A DNA stretch of 64,000 nt from Hyphomicrobiaceae bacterium (GTDB taxonomy: Bacteria > Pseudomonadota > Alphaproteobacteria > Rhizobiales > Devosiaceae), in NCBI GenBank assembly GCA_020638065.1, contig JACKJG010000003.1, forward strand, positions 235,484 through 299,483. Reading direction: 5' to 3'. The notes under the pieces are model-generated. The model saw only the letters and a program-made list of their open reading frames with translations. It did no database searches and had not been told where the DNA came from. Both the position numbers and the translations under genes were made by a program. Of this stretch, positions 25,094-34,216 are shown one piece after another. Each line of letters opens with the position of its first letter. Position 1 is the stretch's first letter.

Positions 25094-26092
25094 ATGAACA
25101 AGCAAATCTCGGCCCTGTTTGATCGGATCGGCGGCGTTTATGCGCTTCCGATCATCCTCATGGTCATTGCCCTGCCACTGGTTGGCTCGTTCCCCACCTG
25201 GGTGACGCTGACCGTCGCCGGGTTGGGCATGGGCATGATGATCTTTCTCATGGCCTCCGGTCTCAGCCTCGTGTTCGGGCTGATGGACGTTCTCAATTTC
25301 GGCCATTCCGCCTTCATTTCGTTCGGCGCGTTCATCGCGGCCACCGTTTTGGCTGCGCTCGCGGTCTGGGTTGGGGCGGATAATTGGATGCTAAACCTCC
25401 TCGCGCTCACCGCCGCGGTCGGTGCCGCCATGCTTTTCGGGCTGGTGGCCGGCTGGGCGTTCGAGGCCGTCATCGTCAAACCGGTCTATTCCGACCATTT
25501 GCGCCAGATCCTGATCACCATCGGCGCCCTGATTGTCGCCGACCAGTTGGTGCTGGTCATCTGGGGCGGCATCCCGATTTCCGTGCCCAAGCCCGCCTTC
25601 TTGCAGGGGTCGTTCATTATCGGAGACGTCTCGATCGAGATTTACCGCTCGTTCGCCTTTCTCGTAGGCACTATCGTTTTCACGCTTCTCTATCTGGTGC
25701 TCAACCGCACCCGGCTCGGCCTTCTCATCCGGGCGGGCGTCGAAAACCGTGAAATGGTCGAGGCGCTCGGCTTCCGCATCGGACGCCTCTTCGTGCTGGT
25801 CTTTGTGGTCGGATCGGCGTTGGCCGCGATGGGCGGTGCCATGTGGGGCGGCTATCAGGGGCTGATCTCGGGCGAATTGGGCAGCCAGGTCATGATCCTG
25901 GTCTTCATCGTCGTCATCATCGGCGGTCTCGGTTCGATCGAGGGATCGCTGCTCGGTGCCCTGCTGGTCGGGCTCTTGGGCAATTACGTCGCCTTCATCT
26001 TTCCCAAACTCTCGCTCGCCTCGAACATGCTTTTGATGATGGTGATCCTTCTCTGGCGGCCATACGGCCTCAAGCCGGCGATCAAGCGGTGA
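25094..26092 (+). CDS. livH: ABC transporter permease, LivH type
   Basis: This is a 332-residue permease with about eight to nine hydrophobic helices. The family pattern includes SGLSLVFGLMDVLNFGHSAF near residue 55 and the coupling-helix segment RAGVENREMVEALG near 215, followed by a GGLGSIEGSLLGALLVG segment. It forms the channel with LivM. Confidence 0.9.
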   Translation: MNKQISALFDRIGGVYALPIILMVIALPLVGSFPTWVTLTVAGLGMGMMIFLMASGLSLVFGLMDVLNFGHSAFISFGAFIAATVLAALAVWVGADNWMLNLLALTAAVGAAMLFGLVAGWAFEAVIVKPVYSDHLRQILITIGALIVADQLVLVIWGGIPISVPKPAFLQGSFIIGDVSIEIYRSFAFLVGTIVFTLLYLVLNRTRLGLLIRAGVENREMVEALGFRIGRLFVLVFVVGSALAAMGGAMWGGYQGLISGELGSQVMILVFIVVIIGGLGSIEGSLLGALLVGLLGNYVAFIFPKLSLASNMLLMMVILLWRPYGLKPAIKR

Positions 26093-26102
26093 GGGGGCAG
26101 GA

Positions 26103-27200
26103 ATGACCGATCTCGTTTCAAATCCGCCTGTTTCACGCATTTCGCTCGGCCGCCTAATCGTCTGGGGCCTGGCTGCCGCCATCGGGCTGGCTCTTCTGTT
26201 TGCGCCCTTCCTCTTCACCGACGTCAGAAGCCAGCAGGTCGCGGCACGCATCTGCGTCTTCATCGTTCTGGCGGCGAGCTACGATCTTCTGATCGGCTAT
26301 ACCGGCATCGTCTCGTTCGCCCACACCATGTTTTTCGGACTTGGTGCCTATGGCGCCGCGATGGCGCTCAAGGGCATGGGCGCCAGCTGGGCCGCGCTCG
26401 CCCTGGGCGGGGCGGGGGGCATTATCGCCGCCATCGTGCTGGCCTTTCTGATTGGAGTGCTCTCGCTGCGGGTAAAGGCGATCTTCTTCGCCATGGTTAC
26501 GCTTGCCGCGGCCTCGGTGATGATGGTTCTCGCGAGCCAGTTTTCCGGCCTGACCGGCGGTGAAGATGGCATCGTTTACACCACGCCGGATCTTTTCAAA
26601 CCCGCAACGAAGCTTCTGGTCGATGCCGATGGCAAAGTGCTCAAGCTCTTCGGCGTCTCCATGAACGGCAAGATCGCCGCCTATTATTTCGTGTTCCTGA
26701 TCAGCCTGTTTCTGTTCTGGCTGTTGTTGCGCATCGTGCGCTCGCCGCTCGGCACCGTACTGGAGGCCATCCGCGAGAACGAAATGCGTGCCGAGGCGCT
26801 CGGCTATCGTGTCGTCGCCTATCGCACCGCCGTTTTCATCATTGCAGCGGTCATCGCCGCCCTTGCCGGTATCGTCTGGGCCGTCTGGCTGAAATATACC
26901 GGGCCGGACACCGTGCTCTCTTTCGATATCATGATCGATATTCTACTAATGGTCGTGATCGGCGGCATGGGCACCATGTATGGCGCGGTGATCGGCGTCG
27001 CGCTGATGAGTCTCGCCCAATACTACTTGAAAGACATCATGGAGGTTGCGGCCTCCGCCACGGCCAACGTGCCGCTTCTGCCGCATATGCTCGACCCTGA
27101 CCGCTGGCTGCTCTGGCTCGGCATCCTGTTCATTCTGCTTGTCTATTTCTTCCCTGCCGGCATCGCCGGAACCCTGATGAAAAAAGGAGGCCAGCAATGA
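26103..27200 (+). CDS. livM: ABC transporter permease, LivM type
   Basis: This is a 365-residue permease with about ten hydrophobic segments. SYDLLIGYTGIVSFAHTMFFGLGAY near residue 60 and the coupling segment EAIRENEMRAEALGY near 220 are characteristic, as is GGMGTMYGAVIG. It partners LivH. The stop overlaps the hydrolase start (ATGA). Confidence 0.9.
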   Translation: MTDLVSNPPVSRISLGRLIVWGLAAAIGLALLFAPFLFTDVRSQQVAARICVFIVLAASYDLLIGYTGIVSFAHTMFFGLGAYGAAMALKGMGASWAALALGGAGGIIAAIVLAFLIGVLSLRVKAIFFAMVTLAAASVMMVLASQFSGLTGGEDGIVYTTPDLFKPATKLLVDADGKVLKLFGVSMNGKIAAYYFVFLISLFLFWLLLRIVRSPLGTVLEAIRENEMRAEALGYRVVAYRTAVFIIAAVIAALAGIVWAVWLKYTGPDTVLSFDIMIDILLMVVIGGMGTMYGAVIGVALMSLAQYYLKDIMEVAASATANVPLLPHMLDPDRWLLWLGILFILLVYFFPAGIAGTLMKKGGQQ

Positions 27201-28036
27201 CCGAACCCGTCTCCACCTACGTCGCCGCCGGAGAACACGAAATCCACGTCACCCATTGGGGCGATCCTGCCAATCCTGCGCTCGTCATGTGGCACGGTCT
27301 GGCCCGAACGGGCCGAGATTTCGACGAACCTGCGTCCGCGCTGAGTGATGAGTATTTCGTTCTGTGTCCCGACACGCTCGGGCGCGGGCTCTCGTCCTGG
27401 GCGAAGGATGTGAACACCGACTATTCCTACAAGGCTTACGGCGATCAGGCCGAAGCGGTGCTCGACCATTTCGGTATTGGCGCGTTGCGCTGGGTCGGCA
27501 CGTCTATGGGTGGGCTTCTCGGCGTGACCTTGGCTGGTGACCGCATGAAAGACCGGATCACTCACCTGGTGGTCAACGATGTGGGGCCCGCGATTCCGGT
27601 CGAAGCGACGACCCGTATCGCCGCCTATGTCGGCGCGCCGCCGGAGTTCGACAAGGTCAGCGAACTCGAAGCCTGGCTCCGCAAGAACTACACCCCGTTC
27701 GGCCAGAACCCCGATAGTTTCTGGCGGCGCATGGCCGACACATCAGGACGGCGCAAGGACAATGGCAAGATTACGGTCCACTATGATCCCGAAATCACCA
27801 GCCAGTTCACCGTGCACAAGGGCGATCTCGATGTCTGGCCCTATTGGGACAAGATCAGCGCCAAAACGCTTTTGACCCGCGGTGCCAATTCGGATGTTCT
27901 GCCCAGAGCATTGGCAGATGAAATGTTGACTCGCGGCCCGCAAGCCGAATTCGTCGAATTTGAAGGCTATGGCCACGCACCGACATTGGGGTCGGACGTC
28001 GAGATCAGCGCAATTCGGAAGTTTCTGGCGGACTGA
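27197..28036 (+). CDS. Alpha/beta hydrolase at the end of the Liv-type operon
   Basis: This is a 279-residue alpha/beta-hydrolase-fold protein. The oxyanion region MWHGLARTGRDFDEP is near residue 33, the nucleophile elbow GTSMGGLLG near 100, and the catalytic histidine in EGYGHAPTL near 258. The four-base overlap with livM indicates translational coupling, so it probably hydrolyses the imported compound or a derivative, such as an ester or amide. The substrate is unknown and this is inference from context. Confidence 0.8.
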   Translation: MTEPVSTYVAAGEHEIHVTHWGDPANPALVMWHGLARTGRDFDEPASALSDEYFVLCPDTLGRGLSSWAKDVNTDYSYKAYGDQAEAVLDHFGIGALRWVGTSMGGLLGVTLAGDRMKDRITHLVVNDVGPAIPVEATTRIAAYVGAPPEFDKVSELEAWLRKNYTPFGQNPDSFWRRMADTSGRRKDNGKITVHYDPEITSQFTVHKGDLDVWPYWDKISAKTLLTRGANSDVLPRALADEMLTRGPQAEFVEFEGYGHAPTLGSDVEISAIRKFLAD

Positions 28037-28045
28037 GCCTAGAAT

Positions 28046-28834
28046 TCAGGCCTCAATGAAACGATTGGCGACTTCGGCTTCCAGCGCCAGCATTTGCTGT
28101 TCGGCAAGCGCCATGTGATCGGCCATGATGTCGGCGACCTTTTTGTCGTCCCGGGCCCGCATCGCCTTGATGAGTTCGCGCTGGAACTCGATACCGCGTT
28201 GCCGCAGGACCGGCTGCGGTTGCTGATAGATGTCATGGCAAACTGCGAGGTCTTTGAGCAGGCGCTGCAGGAACCTGACCTGGAAAGACAATAGCGCATT
28301 TTCCGAATATTCGGCGACAACGCTGTGGAAATCCAGTTCCGCCATGCGCTGGTCCCAGCGCTCCTGCGCATCGTGCGGTTCATGATCGTAAATAGCGATC
28401 GTCTCTTCGAGCCGTTTGAAACCGGCCTCGTCGATCAGGCGCATGGCGCTGACCGCGACCAGAGGTTCGAGCACTTTGCGCAGCGCATAGATGTCGGCGA
28501 TCGTCACCTTTTTGGCGAACAGGTAGTTTCCCAGAAGGCTCATGGCCCGCCGTTCGGACATGCGCTCGACAAACGCGCCGCCGCCCGGCCCTGTTCGGAT
28601 GCGGACAAGCCCTTGGACTTCAAGAGATTTCAGCGCTTCGCGGACCGTGCCCTTGCTGGCGGAGAATTGTGCCATCAAGTCCTTTTCCTGAGGCAGGCGG
28701 TCGCCCGGCTCCAGGCTGTGCTGCACCATCGTCAGCTTGATCGCCTCGGCAATTTCGTCCGTACGTTTGCGCAATTTTGGCCGGCGTTTTTCAGCGCCGG
28801 ATCTTGGTTCGGAATTGTCAGTGTCGGTGGACAT
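28046..28834 (-). CDS. GntR family regulator with FCD ligand domain
   Basis: This is a 262-residue repressor-type regulator. The winged helix (about 20-90) contains LEPGDRLPQEKDLMAQFSASKGTVREALKSLEVQGLV. The all-helical FCD domain follows, with LDFHSVVAEYSENALL and a C-terminal histidine in MADHMALAEQQ that commonly binds a metal in this fold. I chose the ATG at 28834; a TTG two codons upstream is possible. It starts 12 bases after the last transporter gene of the leftward Opp/Dpp operon, so it is probably co-transcribed and controls that operon. It is convergent with the Liv operon. Confidence 0.85.
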   Translation of the reverse strand: MSTDTDNSEPRSGAEKRRPKLRKRTDEIAEAIKLTMVQHSLEPGDRLPQEKDLMAQFSASKGTVREALKSLEVQGLVRIRTGPGGGAFVERMSERRAMSLLGNYLFAKKVTIADIYALRKVLEPLVAVSAMRLIDEAGFKRLEETIAIYDHEPHDAQERWDQRMAELDFHSVVAEYSENALLSFQVRFLQRLLKDLAVCHDIYQQPQPVLRQRGIEFQRELIKAMRARDDKKVADIMADHMALAEQQMLALEAEVANRFIEA

Positions 28835-28845
28835 CGGCAAGGGGC

Positions 28846-29631
28846 TCAGAGGCGCGGGGCGCTGGAAATCAGGCGTTCCGTATACTCATGTTCTGGCGCA
28901 CGGAAAAGCTGTTCGGCCGAACCGAGTTCGACAACCTCGCCGAAATACATGACCGCAACCCGGTCGGAGATGCTCTCCACCACCGCCAGATCGTGACTGA
29001 TGAAAAGATAGGAGAGGTCGAATTCCTTCTTGAGATCTTCAAGCAATACAAGAACCTGCGCCTGTACCGACACGTCGAGCGCTGAGACCGGCTCGTCCAG
29101 AACCATGATTCGCGGCTCGGCCGCGAGCGCCCGGGCAATGGCAATGCGCTGGGCCTGACCGCCCGAGAATTCGTGCGGATAGCGCTGATGCGTATCCGAC
29201 GGCATCTGCACCGCGTCGAACAAATCCCGCATACGGGATTTGCGCTTGGCCTCATCATAGCCTTTGAGCAGGCGCAGCGGCGCATCGAGCGTCTGCCCGA
29301 TCGTCTTGCGCGGATTGAGCGAGGCGACGGGATCCTGAAACACATACTGAATCATGTTGCCGAAAGCCCGGGCACCTTCTGCCGCCAGGTCACCCCATGC
29401 GCGCCCGGCGATCTTCATCTCGCCCGACGTCGGCGCTTCAAGCCCGACGACCATGCGCGCAAGCGTCGATTTACCCGAGCCGCTTTCGCCCACAATGGCG
29501 AGCGTTTCGCCGTGTTCGAGCGCCATGGTGACGTTCTTGACTGCCTGCACCTCGTGCGTGCGCCCACCGAACAGGGTGCGCTTGCCGCCGAACGTCTTGA
29601 CCAGATTGGTGACTTCGATTGCCTTTTCCAT
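28846..29631 (-). CDS. Oligopeptide/dipeptide-type ABC transporter ATPase (OppF/DppF-like)
   Basis: This is a 261-residue ATPase. Walker A is GESGSGKS near residue 51, the signature SGGQAQRIAIARAL near 155 and Walker B IMVLDEPVSALD near 175. YVFQDPVASLNPRKTI and the C-terminal HEYTERLISSAP are typical of the Opp/Dpp F component. The ATG at 29631 overlaps the preceding stop by one base. It pairs with the ATPase half of the fused upstream protein. Confidence 0.9.
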   Translation of the reverse strand: MEKAIEVTNLVKTFGGKRTLFGGRTHEVQAVKNVTMALEHGETLAIVGESGSGKSTLARMVVGLEAPTSGEMKIAGRAWGDLAAEGARAFGNMIQYVFQDPVASLNPRKTIGQTLDAPLRLLKGYDEAKRKSRMRDLFDAVQMPSDTHQRYPHEFSGGQAQRIAIARALAAEPRIMVLDEPVSALDVSVQAQVLVLLEDLKKEFDLSYLFISHDLAVVESISDRVAVMYFGEVVELGSAEQLFRAPEHEYTERLISSAPRL

Positions 29632-31436
29632 CAAGCACCTCCCCGCGCTTCGCGGTCGAGCAGGGCGCGCACGCCTTCAAGAAAGGCACGGCCCTGACCA
29701 GGTTTTGGTACGCAGGCGATCAGCCGTTTGGTGTAATCGTGCTGCGGATTGCGCAACACTTCCTCGGTCGCGCCCGCTTCGACGATCTCGCCGTAGCGCA
29801 TGACGGCAACCTTGTCGCAAATCTGTGCGACAACACCGAAATCGTGGGTGATGAACAATAGCGCCAGACCGCGCTCTTCGCGCAGCACCTGCAACAGGCG
29901 CAGGATCTCGGCCTGCACCGTCACATCGAGCGCGGTGGTCGGCTCGTCGGCGATGATGATCTCGGGATCGTTGGCCAAGGCCATCGCGATACCGACGCGC
30001 TGACGCTGGCCGCCCGAAAGCTCGTGGGGAAAGGCGCTGGCGCGTTCTTCTGGATCGGGCAGGCGCACGGCTTTGAAAAGCTCCACCGCCTTCGCCCTGG
30101 CCTCCTTCTGACTGACCGGCTGATGCACCCGGATCGCCTCGGCCACCTGGTCGCCGATGCTGAACAGGGGATGCAGCGTCGTCAGCGGGTCCTGAAACAC
30201 ATAGGCAACCTTGCCGCCGCGATAGGAGGTGATCTGCGTTTCCGGCATCGAAAGGATATCGTCTCCATCAATGTCCACCCGGCCGCCGGTCACGATGCCC
30301 GGAGGTGAAGCGACAAGCCCGAGGAGCGACAAGGCCGTTACGCTTTTGCCCGAGCCGCTTTCGCCGATCAGACCAAGGCATTCGCCCTTGTTGAGCGAAA
30401 AGCTGACGCCCTTGACCGCCGGCTCCGGCCCCTTGGTGCCCTCGAAGCTGGTTTCGAGTTCGACCACGCTGAGCGCGGCCTCGCCGGCCGGCTGCGAGGT
30501 CGGCGTGTTGCGCCGTTCGATCCGGGTCACCGCGCGTGGCCGGCTGAGTGCACCAGCCCTTAGCCGCGGGTCGAGCGCGTCGCGCACGCCGTCGCCGAGC
30601 AGGTTGATGCTCATAACGATGATGAAGACCATCAGACCTGGCGCAACAGCCACGAAGGGATGGGTGAACATCTGGGTTCTGGCTTCGCCCAGCATGGACC
30701 CGAGATCGGCCTGCGGCGGCTGTGCGCCGAGCCCAAGGAAGCTGAGGCCCGCCGTCTCAAGGATCATCCAGCCCACAGTCGTCGACATGGTAATGACGAT
30801 CACCGGCATCACGTTGGGCAGGATTTCCGTCAGGATGATCGACAGGTGGCTTTTGCCCGACAATCGCGCAGCGTCGACAAACTCGCGATGCGCCAATCCG
30901 ATTGTGATGCCGCGAATATTGCGGGCGAAGAACGGGATATTGACGACCGAAATCGCGTAAAGCGCATTCATCAGGCCCGGCCCAAGCACCGCGACGATGG
31001 CCAGCGCCAGAAGGATGTAGGGAAAGGCCATCAGCATATCGATGCCGCGCATCATCAGATTGTCGGTCCGCCCGCCGGCATAACCGGAGACAAGTCCGAT
31101 TGCGGACCCAAAGAAGGCCGCAATGATCGATGCGGAAACGCCGACCAGAAGCGAAATCTGCGTGCCCCAGATCAGCCGGGCGAGAACATCGCGCCCGAGA
31201 TGGTCGGTCCCAAGCAGATGACCTTCACTGCCAAAGGGCAGGAACCGCTCCGCAAGGCTCGTGGCATCAGGATTGGGGATTGGCAGCAGGGGTGCAATCA
31301 CCGCGATCACGACCACCGCGCAAATGACGTAGAACCCGATCGCGGCCAGCGTGTTGTTCATCAAGAGCTGCCAGGCGGTCGGGCGGCTCTTTTCCTCGAT
31401 GACTTCGACGTGTTTCACTGCTGCAGCGCCGCTCAT
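29631..31436 (-). CDS. Fused ABC permease-ATPase (OppC/DppC plus OppD/DppD)
   Basis: This single 601-residue protein joins a complete C-type permease (about 1-295) to a complete D-type ATPase (about 320-601) through a short polar linker near 295-320. The permease has GTDHLGRDVLARLIWG and the EAA loop around EFVDAARLSGKSHLSIILTEILPN. The ATPase has Walker A GESGSGKS (358-365), YVFQDPLTTLHPLFSI, LSGGQRQRVGIAMAL and IIADEPTTALD. The ATG at 31436 overlaps the oppB-like stop (ATGA). No frameshift scar is visible, and such fusions occur elsewhere in this transporter family. Confidence 0.9.
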   Translation of the reverse strand: MSGAAAVKHVEVIEEKSRPTAWQLLMNNTLAAIGFYVICAVVVIAVIAPLLPIPNPDATSLAERFLPFGSEGHLLGTDHLGRDVLARLIWGTQISLLVGVSASIIAAFFGSAIGLVSGYAGGRTDNLMMRGIDMLMAFPYILLALAIVAVLGPGLMNALYAISVVNIPFFARNIRGITIGLAHREFVDAARLSGKSHLSIILTEILPNVMPVIVITMSTTVGWMILETAGLSFLGLGAQPPQADLGSMLGEARTQMFTHPFVAVAPGLMVFIIVMSINLLGDGVRDALDPRLRAGALSRPRAVTRIERRNTPTSQPAGEAALSVVELETSFEGTKGPEPAVKGVSFSLNKGECLGLIGESGSGKSVTALSLLGLVASPPGIVTGGRVDIDGDDILSMPETQITSYRGGKVAYVFQDPLTTLHPLFSIGDQVAEAIRVHQPVSQKEARAKAVELFKAVRLPDPEERASAFPHELSGGQRQRVGIAMALANDPEIIIADEPTTALDVTVQAEILRLLQVLREERGLALLFITHDFGVVAQICDKVAVMRYGEIVEAGATEEVLRNPQHDYTKRLIACVPKPGQGRAFLEGVRALLDREARGGA

Positions 31437-32416
31437 GTCTTCAGCCTCGGATCGAGAAGCGCCTGCGCAACGTCGGCGATCAGATTGAAGAACACATAGG
31501 CCGCGGCAACTACCAGAACGCCGCCCTGAACCAAGAGAATGTCGCGGGTCGAAATGGCCTTGACCAGCATTGCCCCTATGCCGGGCCACTGGAACACGGT
31601 CTCGATATAGACCGCGCCGCCTAGCACGAAGCCTGCCTGAATGCCGATTACGGGAACGACGGAAACAAGTGCCGCCTTGAACGCGTGCTTGTAGATCACC
31701 GTGCGTTCGTCGAGGCCCTTGGCGCGGGCCGTGCGCACATAATCTTGCCGCAGCACCTCAAGCATCGCGGCGCGGGTCAGCCGCGCGATGACGCCCGTGG
31801 CAACGACCGAGAGGGTCGCTGCCGGCAGAATCAGGTGACGAATGAGGTCGGGCAGATCACCGCCGCCATAGACGGCGAACATGCCCGACGGGGGGAGGAG
31901 GCGCCACTGCACCGCAAACACGATGATCATCAGTAGGCCAAGGAAGAAGGACGGCATCGAAATGCCGATCAGAACGAAGAAGGTGACGACGCGGTCGACC
32001 CATGTGAACTGCCTGACGGCGGAGACGATGCCCGCGAGAAGTCCGAGAATCGAACAGACCACAAGCGATGTGCCCGCCAGAATGAGCGTCGCGCTGAAAC
32101 GTTCGAGAATTTCATCGAGAACCGGACGGTTCAGAATGTAGGAACGGCCGAAATCGCCTTGCAGCATGTTGGTGACCCAGATGAAGTACTGGTCCCAAAG
32201 CGGCTTATCGAGCCCAAGCTGTTGATTGATGCGCGCCACGTTTTCCGGGGTCGCGAATGCACCGAGAATGGCCGTGGCCGGGTCGCCGGGAATGAGGGCC
32301 ATGATCAGGAAGACGATGATCGACAAACCGATCAGCACCGGAATGGCGGCAATCAGGCGCCTCAGAATGTAGGCCAGCATGTCCGGCCCGATAATGCGCG
32401 TAAGACTGCCGAACAT
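31433..32416 (-). CDS. Oligopeptide/dipeptide-type ABC permease (OppB/DppB-like)
   Basis: This is a 327-residue permease with six predicted helices. LAYILRRLIAAIPVLIGLSIIVFLIM at the N-terminus, GDPATAILG, and the EAA loop RQDYVRTARAKGLDERTVIYKHAFKAAL near 215-245 are family hallmarks. I chose the ATG at 32416 after GGGGGTC; the ATG 36 bases downstream is also plausible. It is separated from the binding-protein gene by a hairpin with a T-rich tract that should reduce transcription. Confidence 0.88.
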   Translation of the reverse strand: MFGSLTRIIGPDMLAYILRRLIAAIPVLIGLSIIVFLIMALIPGDPATAILGAFATPENVARINQQLGLDKPLWDQYFIWVTNMLQGDFGRSYILNRPVLDEILERFSATLILAGTSLVVCSILGLLAGIVSAVRQFTWVDRVVTFFVLIGISMPSFFLGLLMIIVFAVQWRLLPPSGMFAVYGGGDLPDLIRHLILPAATLSVVATGVIARLTRAAMLEVLRQDYVRTARAKGLDERTVIYKHAFKAALVSVVPVIGIQAGFVLGGAVYIETVFQWPGIGAMLVKAISTRDILLVQGGVLVVAAAYVFFNLIADVAQALLDPRLKT

Positions 32417-32443
32417 TTCTGACCCCCCAGAATTCCGAAATGG

Positions 32444-32481
32444 CAGAAAAAGAAAATGCCGGGGCGGTTGCCCGCCCCGGC
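32444..32481 (-). terminator. Attenuating hairpin between binding-protein and permease genes
   Basis: GCCGGGGCGG (32458-32467) pairs perfectly with CCGCCCCGGC (32472-32481). Read on the minus strand, the stem is followed by a TTTTC-TTTTT tract. It should end a share of transcripts right after the binding-protein gene, which fits the need for excess binding protein over permease. Confidence 0.75.
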
Positions 32482-32488
32482 CCAAGCA

Positions 32489-34063
32489 TTAGTTCGGCTT
32501 GGAGACTTTGCGCAAATCCAGAAGGAAGGACGGCTGCAATGCGAAGTTCTTGACACGCGACGTCGTCACAGCATTCTGCTTCCAGTTCGCCACAAACAGC
32601 CAGGGCGCATCGTCATAAACGATTTCTTGCATCTGCTTGTAGAGGCTGGCGCGTTCCGCCTGATCGGTGGACTTGCGAGCCGCCTCAAGCAACTCGTCAA
32701 CCTTCGGGTTCGAATAATAGCCCGAGTTGAAGCCGCCCTTGTCCGGCCAGGCTTCGGTCCTCAGAGCCAGGAACGGCAGGGTGTCCGGATCGTTGGTCAT
32801 CCATGCCATTTCGGCCATGTCGCCCTTGCCTTCGAGGCCCGGGTTCACGATTCCGAGGAACGTGTTCCACTCATAGGTCTCGATTTTGACCTTGAGGCCA
32901 ACGGCTTCGAGGTCGGCCTGAATGGCAGTGCCCATCGGGATCGGATCGAGCATGCCCGAGCCACCTTCGGTGACAAGGAACGTGACCTCGGCACCTTCAA
33001 AGCCGGCATCCTTGATCATCTGGCGAGCCTTGTCCGGATCATAGGGATACGGATCGAGGGTTTCGTCATATGCCCAATTGAAGGCTGGCGGGGTCGGTCC
33101 GGACGCTACGGTCGCGGTGCCCTGCAGAACGTTATCCACAAGTGCCTGCTTGTTGACGGCATAGTTGACGGCCTGACGCACTTCCTTGTTCGCGAACGGA
33201 CCATCCTTTGCGTTCAGGATCAGGAACCACAGATGCGGGCCGGCCTGTTCGTAAACCGTGAAGTTCGGATCGTTCGAGAACGTCGCCACATTGTCCGGCG
33301 GCACCTCAACCATCAGGTCAAGACCACCCGAAAGCATCTCGGCGACGCGGGTATTTGCGTCCGTGATCGGACGATAGATCACCGCATCGAGTGCCGGAGC
33401 GCCATCCCAGTAATCGTCGTTGCGTTCCACCACCACGCGGGCGTTGGACTGCCACTCGACAAACTTGAACGGACCCGTGCCCGACGGATGCCGGCCGAAA
33501 TCCTTTCCGTACTGCTCAACAGCAGCCGGGGACACGATCAGACCCGTGGGATAGGCCAGGTTCGACAGGAACGGTGCGTATGGCTCACTCAGGGTGAACT
33601 TGACCGTCAACGGATCGATGGCCGTCACTTCGGAAATCGAAGAGAAGAAGAACGACAGCGGGAACGGACCCGTATCGTGGTAGGGATGGTCGTCTTTCAG
33701 CATGCGGTCGAAGTTGAATTTGACCGCTTCTGCATTGAAATCGGTGCCGTCATGGAATTTCACGCCATCACGCAGATGGAACGTGTATTCCGTGCCGTCA
33801 TCCGAAATGTCCCAGCTCGTCGCAAGAGCCGGTTCAACTTCCAGGGTGCCGGACTTGTAGCGCACAAGACCGTCATAGATGTTCATCAGAATGCGGAAAT
33901 CGTTCACCGCCGTAACGGTGTGCGGATCGAGTGCTGCGGGTTCGGCGATCTGGCCGACCACCAGCACATTCGGTGGGGTTTGCGCAGTGGCTGGCGCCAC
34001 AAAACCAAGCGCCGCGACAACGGCGAAGGTAAGAGCTGCGATCCCCTTGAAGAGTTTGAGCAT
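32489..34063 (-). CDS. Oligopeptide/dipeptide-type ABC substrate-binding protein
   Basis: This is a 524-residue periplasmic binding protein (SBP family 5). A signal peptide ends around VAPATAQTPP at about residue 28. The mature protein carries AALDPHTVTAVNDFRILMNIYDGLVRY, the ATSWDISDDGTEYTFHLRDGVKFHDGT region and DAPWLFVANW near the C-terminus. I chose the ATG at 34063, preceded by GGAGG. Ligands of this family include peptides, glutathione, sugars and opines; the actual ligand is unknown. It is the first gene of a leftward operon that ends with the GntR regulator. Confidence 0.9.
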   Translation of the reverse strand: MLKLFKGIAALTFAVVAALGFVAPATAQTPPNVLVVGQIAEPAALDPHTVTAVNDFRILMNIYDGLVRYKSGTLEVEPALATSWDISDDGTEYTFHLRDGVKFHDGTDFNAEAVKFNFDRMLKDDHPYHDTGPFPLSFFFSSISEVTAIDPLTVKFTLSEPYAPFLSNLAYPTGLIVSPAAVEQYGKDFGRHPSGTGPFKFVEWQSNARVVVERNDDYWDGAPALDAVIYRPITDANTRVAEMLSGGLDLMVEVPPDNVATFSNDPNFTVYEQAGPHLWFLILNAKDGPFANKEVRQAVNYAVNKQALVDNVLQGTATVASGPTPPAFNWAYDETLDPYPYDPDKARQMIKDAGFEGAEVTFLVTEGGSGMLDPIPMGTAIQADLEAVGLKVKIETYEWNTFLGIVNPGLEGKGDMAEMAWMTNDPDTLPFLALRTEAWPDKGGFNSGYYSNPKVDELLEAARKSTDQAERASLYKQMQEIVYDDAPWLFVANWKQNAVTTSRVKNFALQPSFLLDLRKVSKPN

Positions 34064-34136
34064 GACATCCTCCAGTGGGCACGAGTTCAACCGGCCGCCC
34101 CGGAGTAAGACCGGTTTCGGCGACCGATCAAAAGTT

Positions 34137-34183
34137 AATTTATCAGCATAAATTGCATGCGCAACCTATTTATGACTATAAAT
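34137..34183. promoter_or_regulatory. Tandem palindromic operators upstream of the Opp/Dpp-type operon
   Basis: AATTTAT-CAGC-ATAAATT (34137-34154) and ATTTAT-GACT-ATAAAT (34168-34183) share the core ATTTAT-N4-ATAAAT. Their centres are 30 bp apart, close to three helical turns. They lie in the 153-bp divergent region between the binding-protein gene and the DUF1028 gene. The FCD-type GntR regulator encoded at the end of the operon is the best candidate to bind them. Confidence 0.7.
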
Positions 34184-34216
34184 TGACGTGAGGGGAAAAC
34201 TCGGTCATCTAGAGAC

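Noticed and set aside
33132..33140. Perfect DnaA box TTATCCACA
   Set aside because: It is a single copy inside the coding sequence of the peptide-binding protein, with no cluster of boxes or AT-rich unwinding region, so it is not evidence of an origin.
32456..34108. Antisense open frame of 550 codons opposite the peptide-binding protein
   Set aside because: The opposite strand encodes a complete SBP with signal peptide and ribosome-binding site, so this frame is a shadow.
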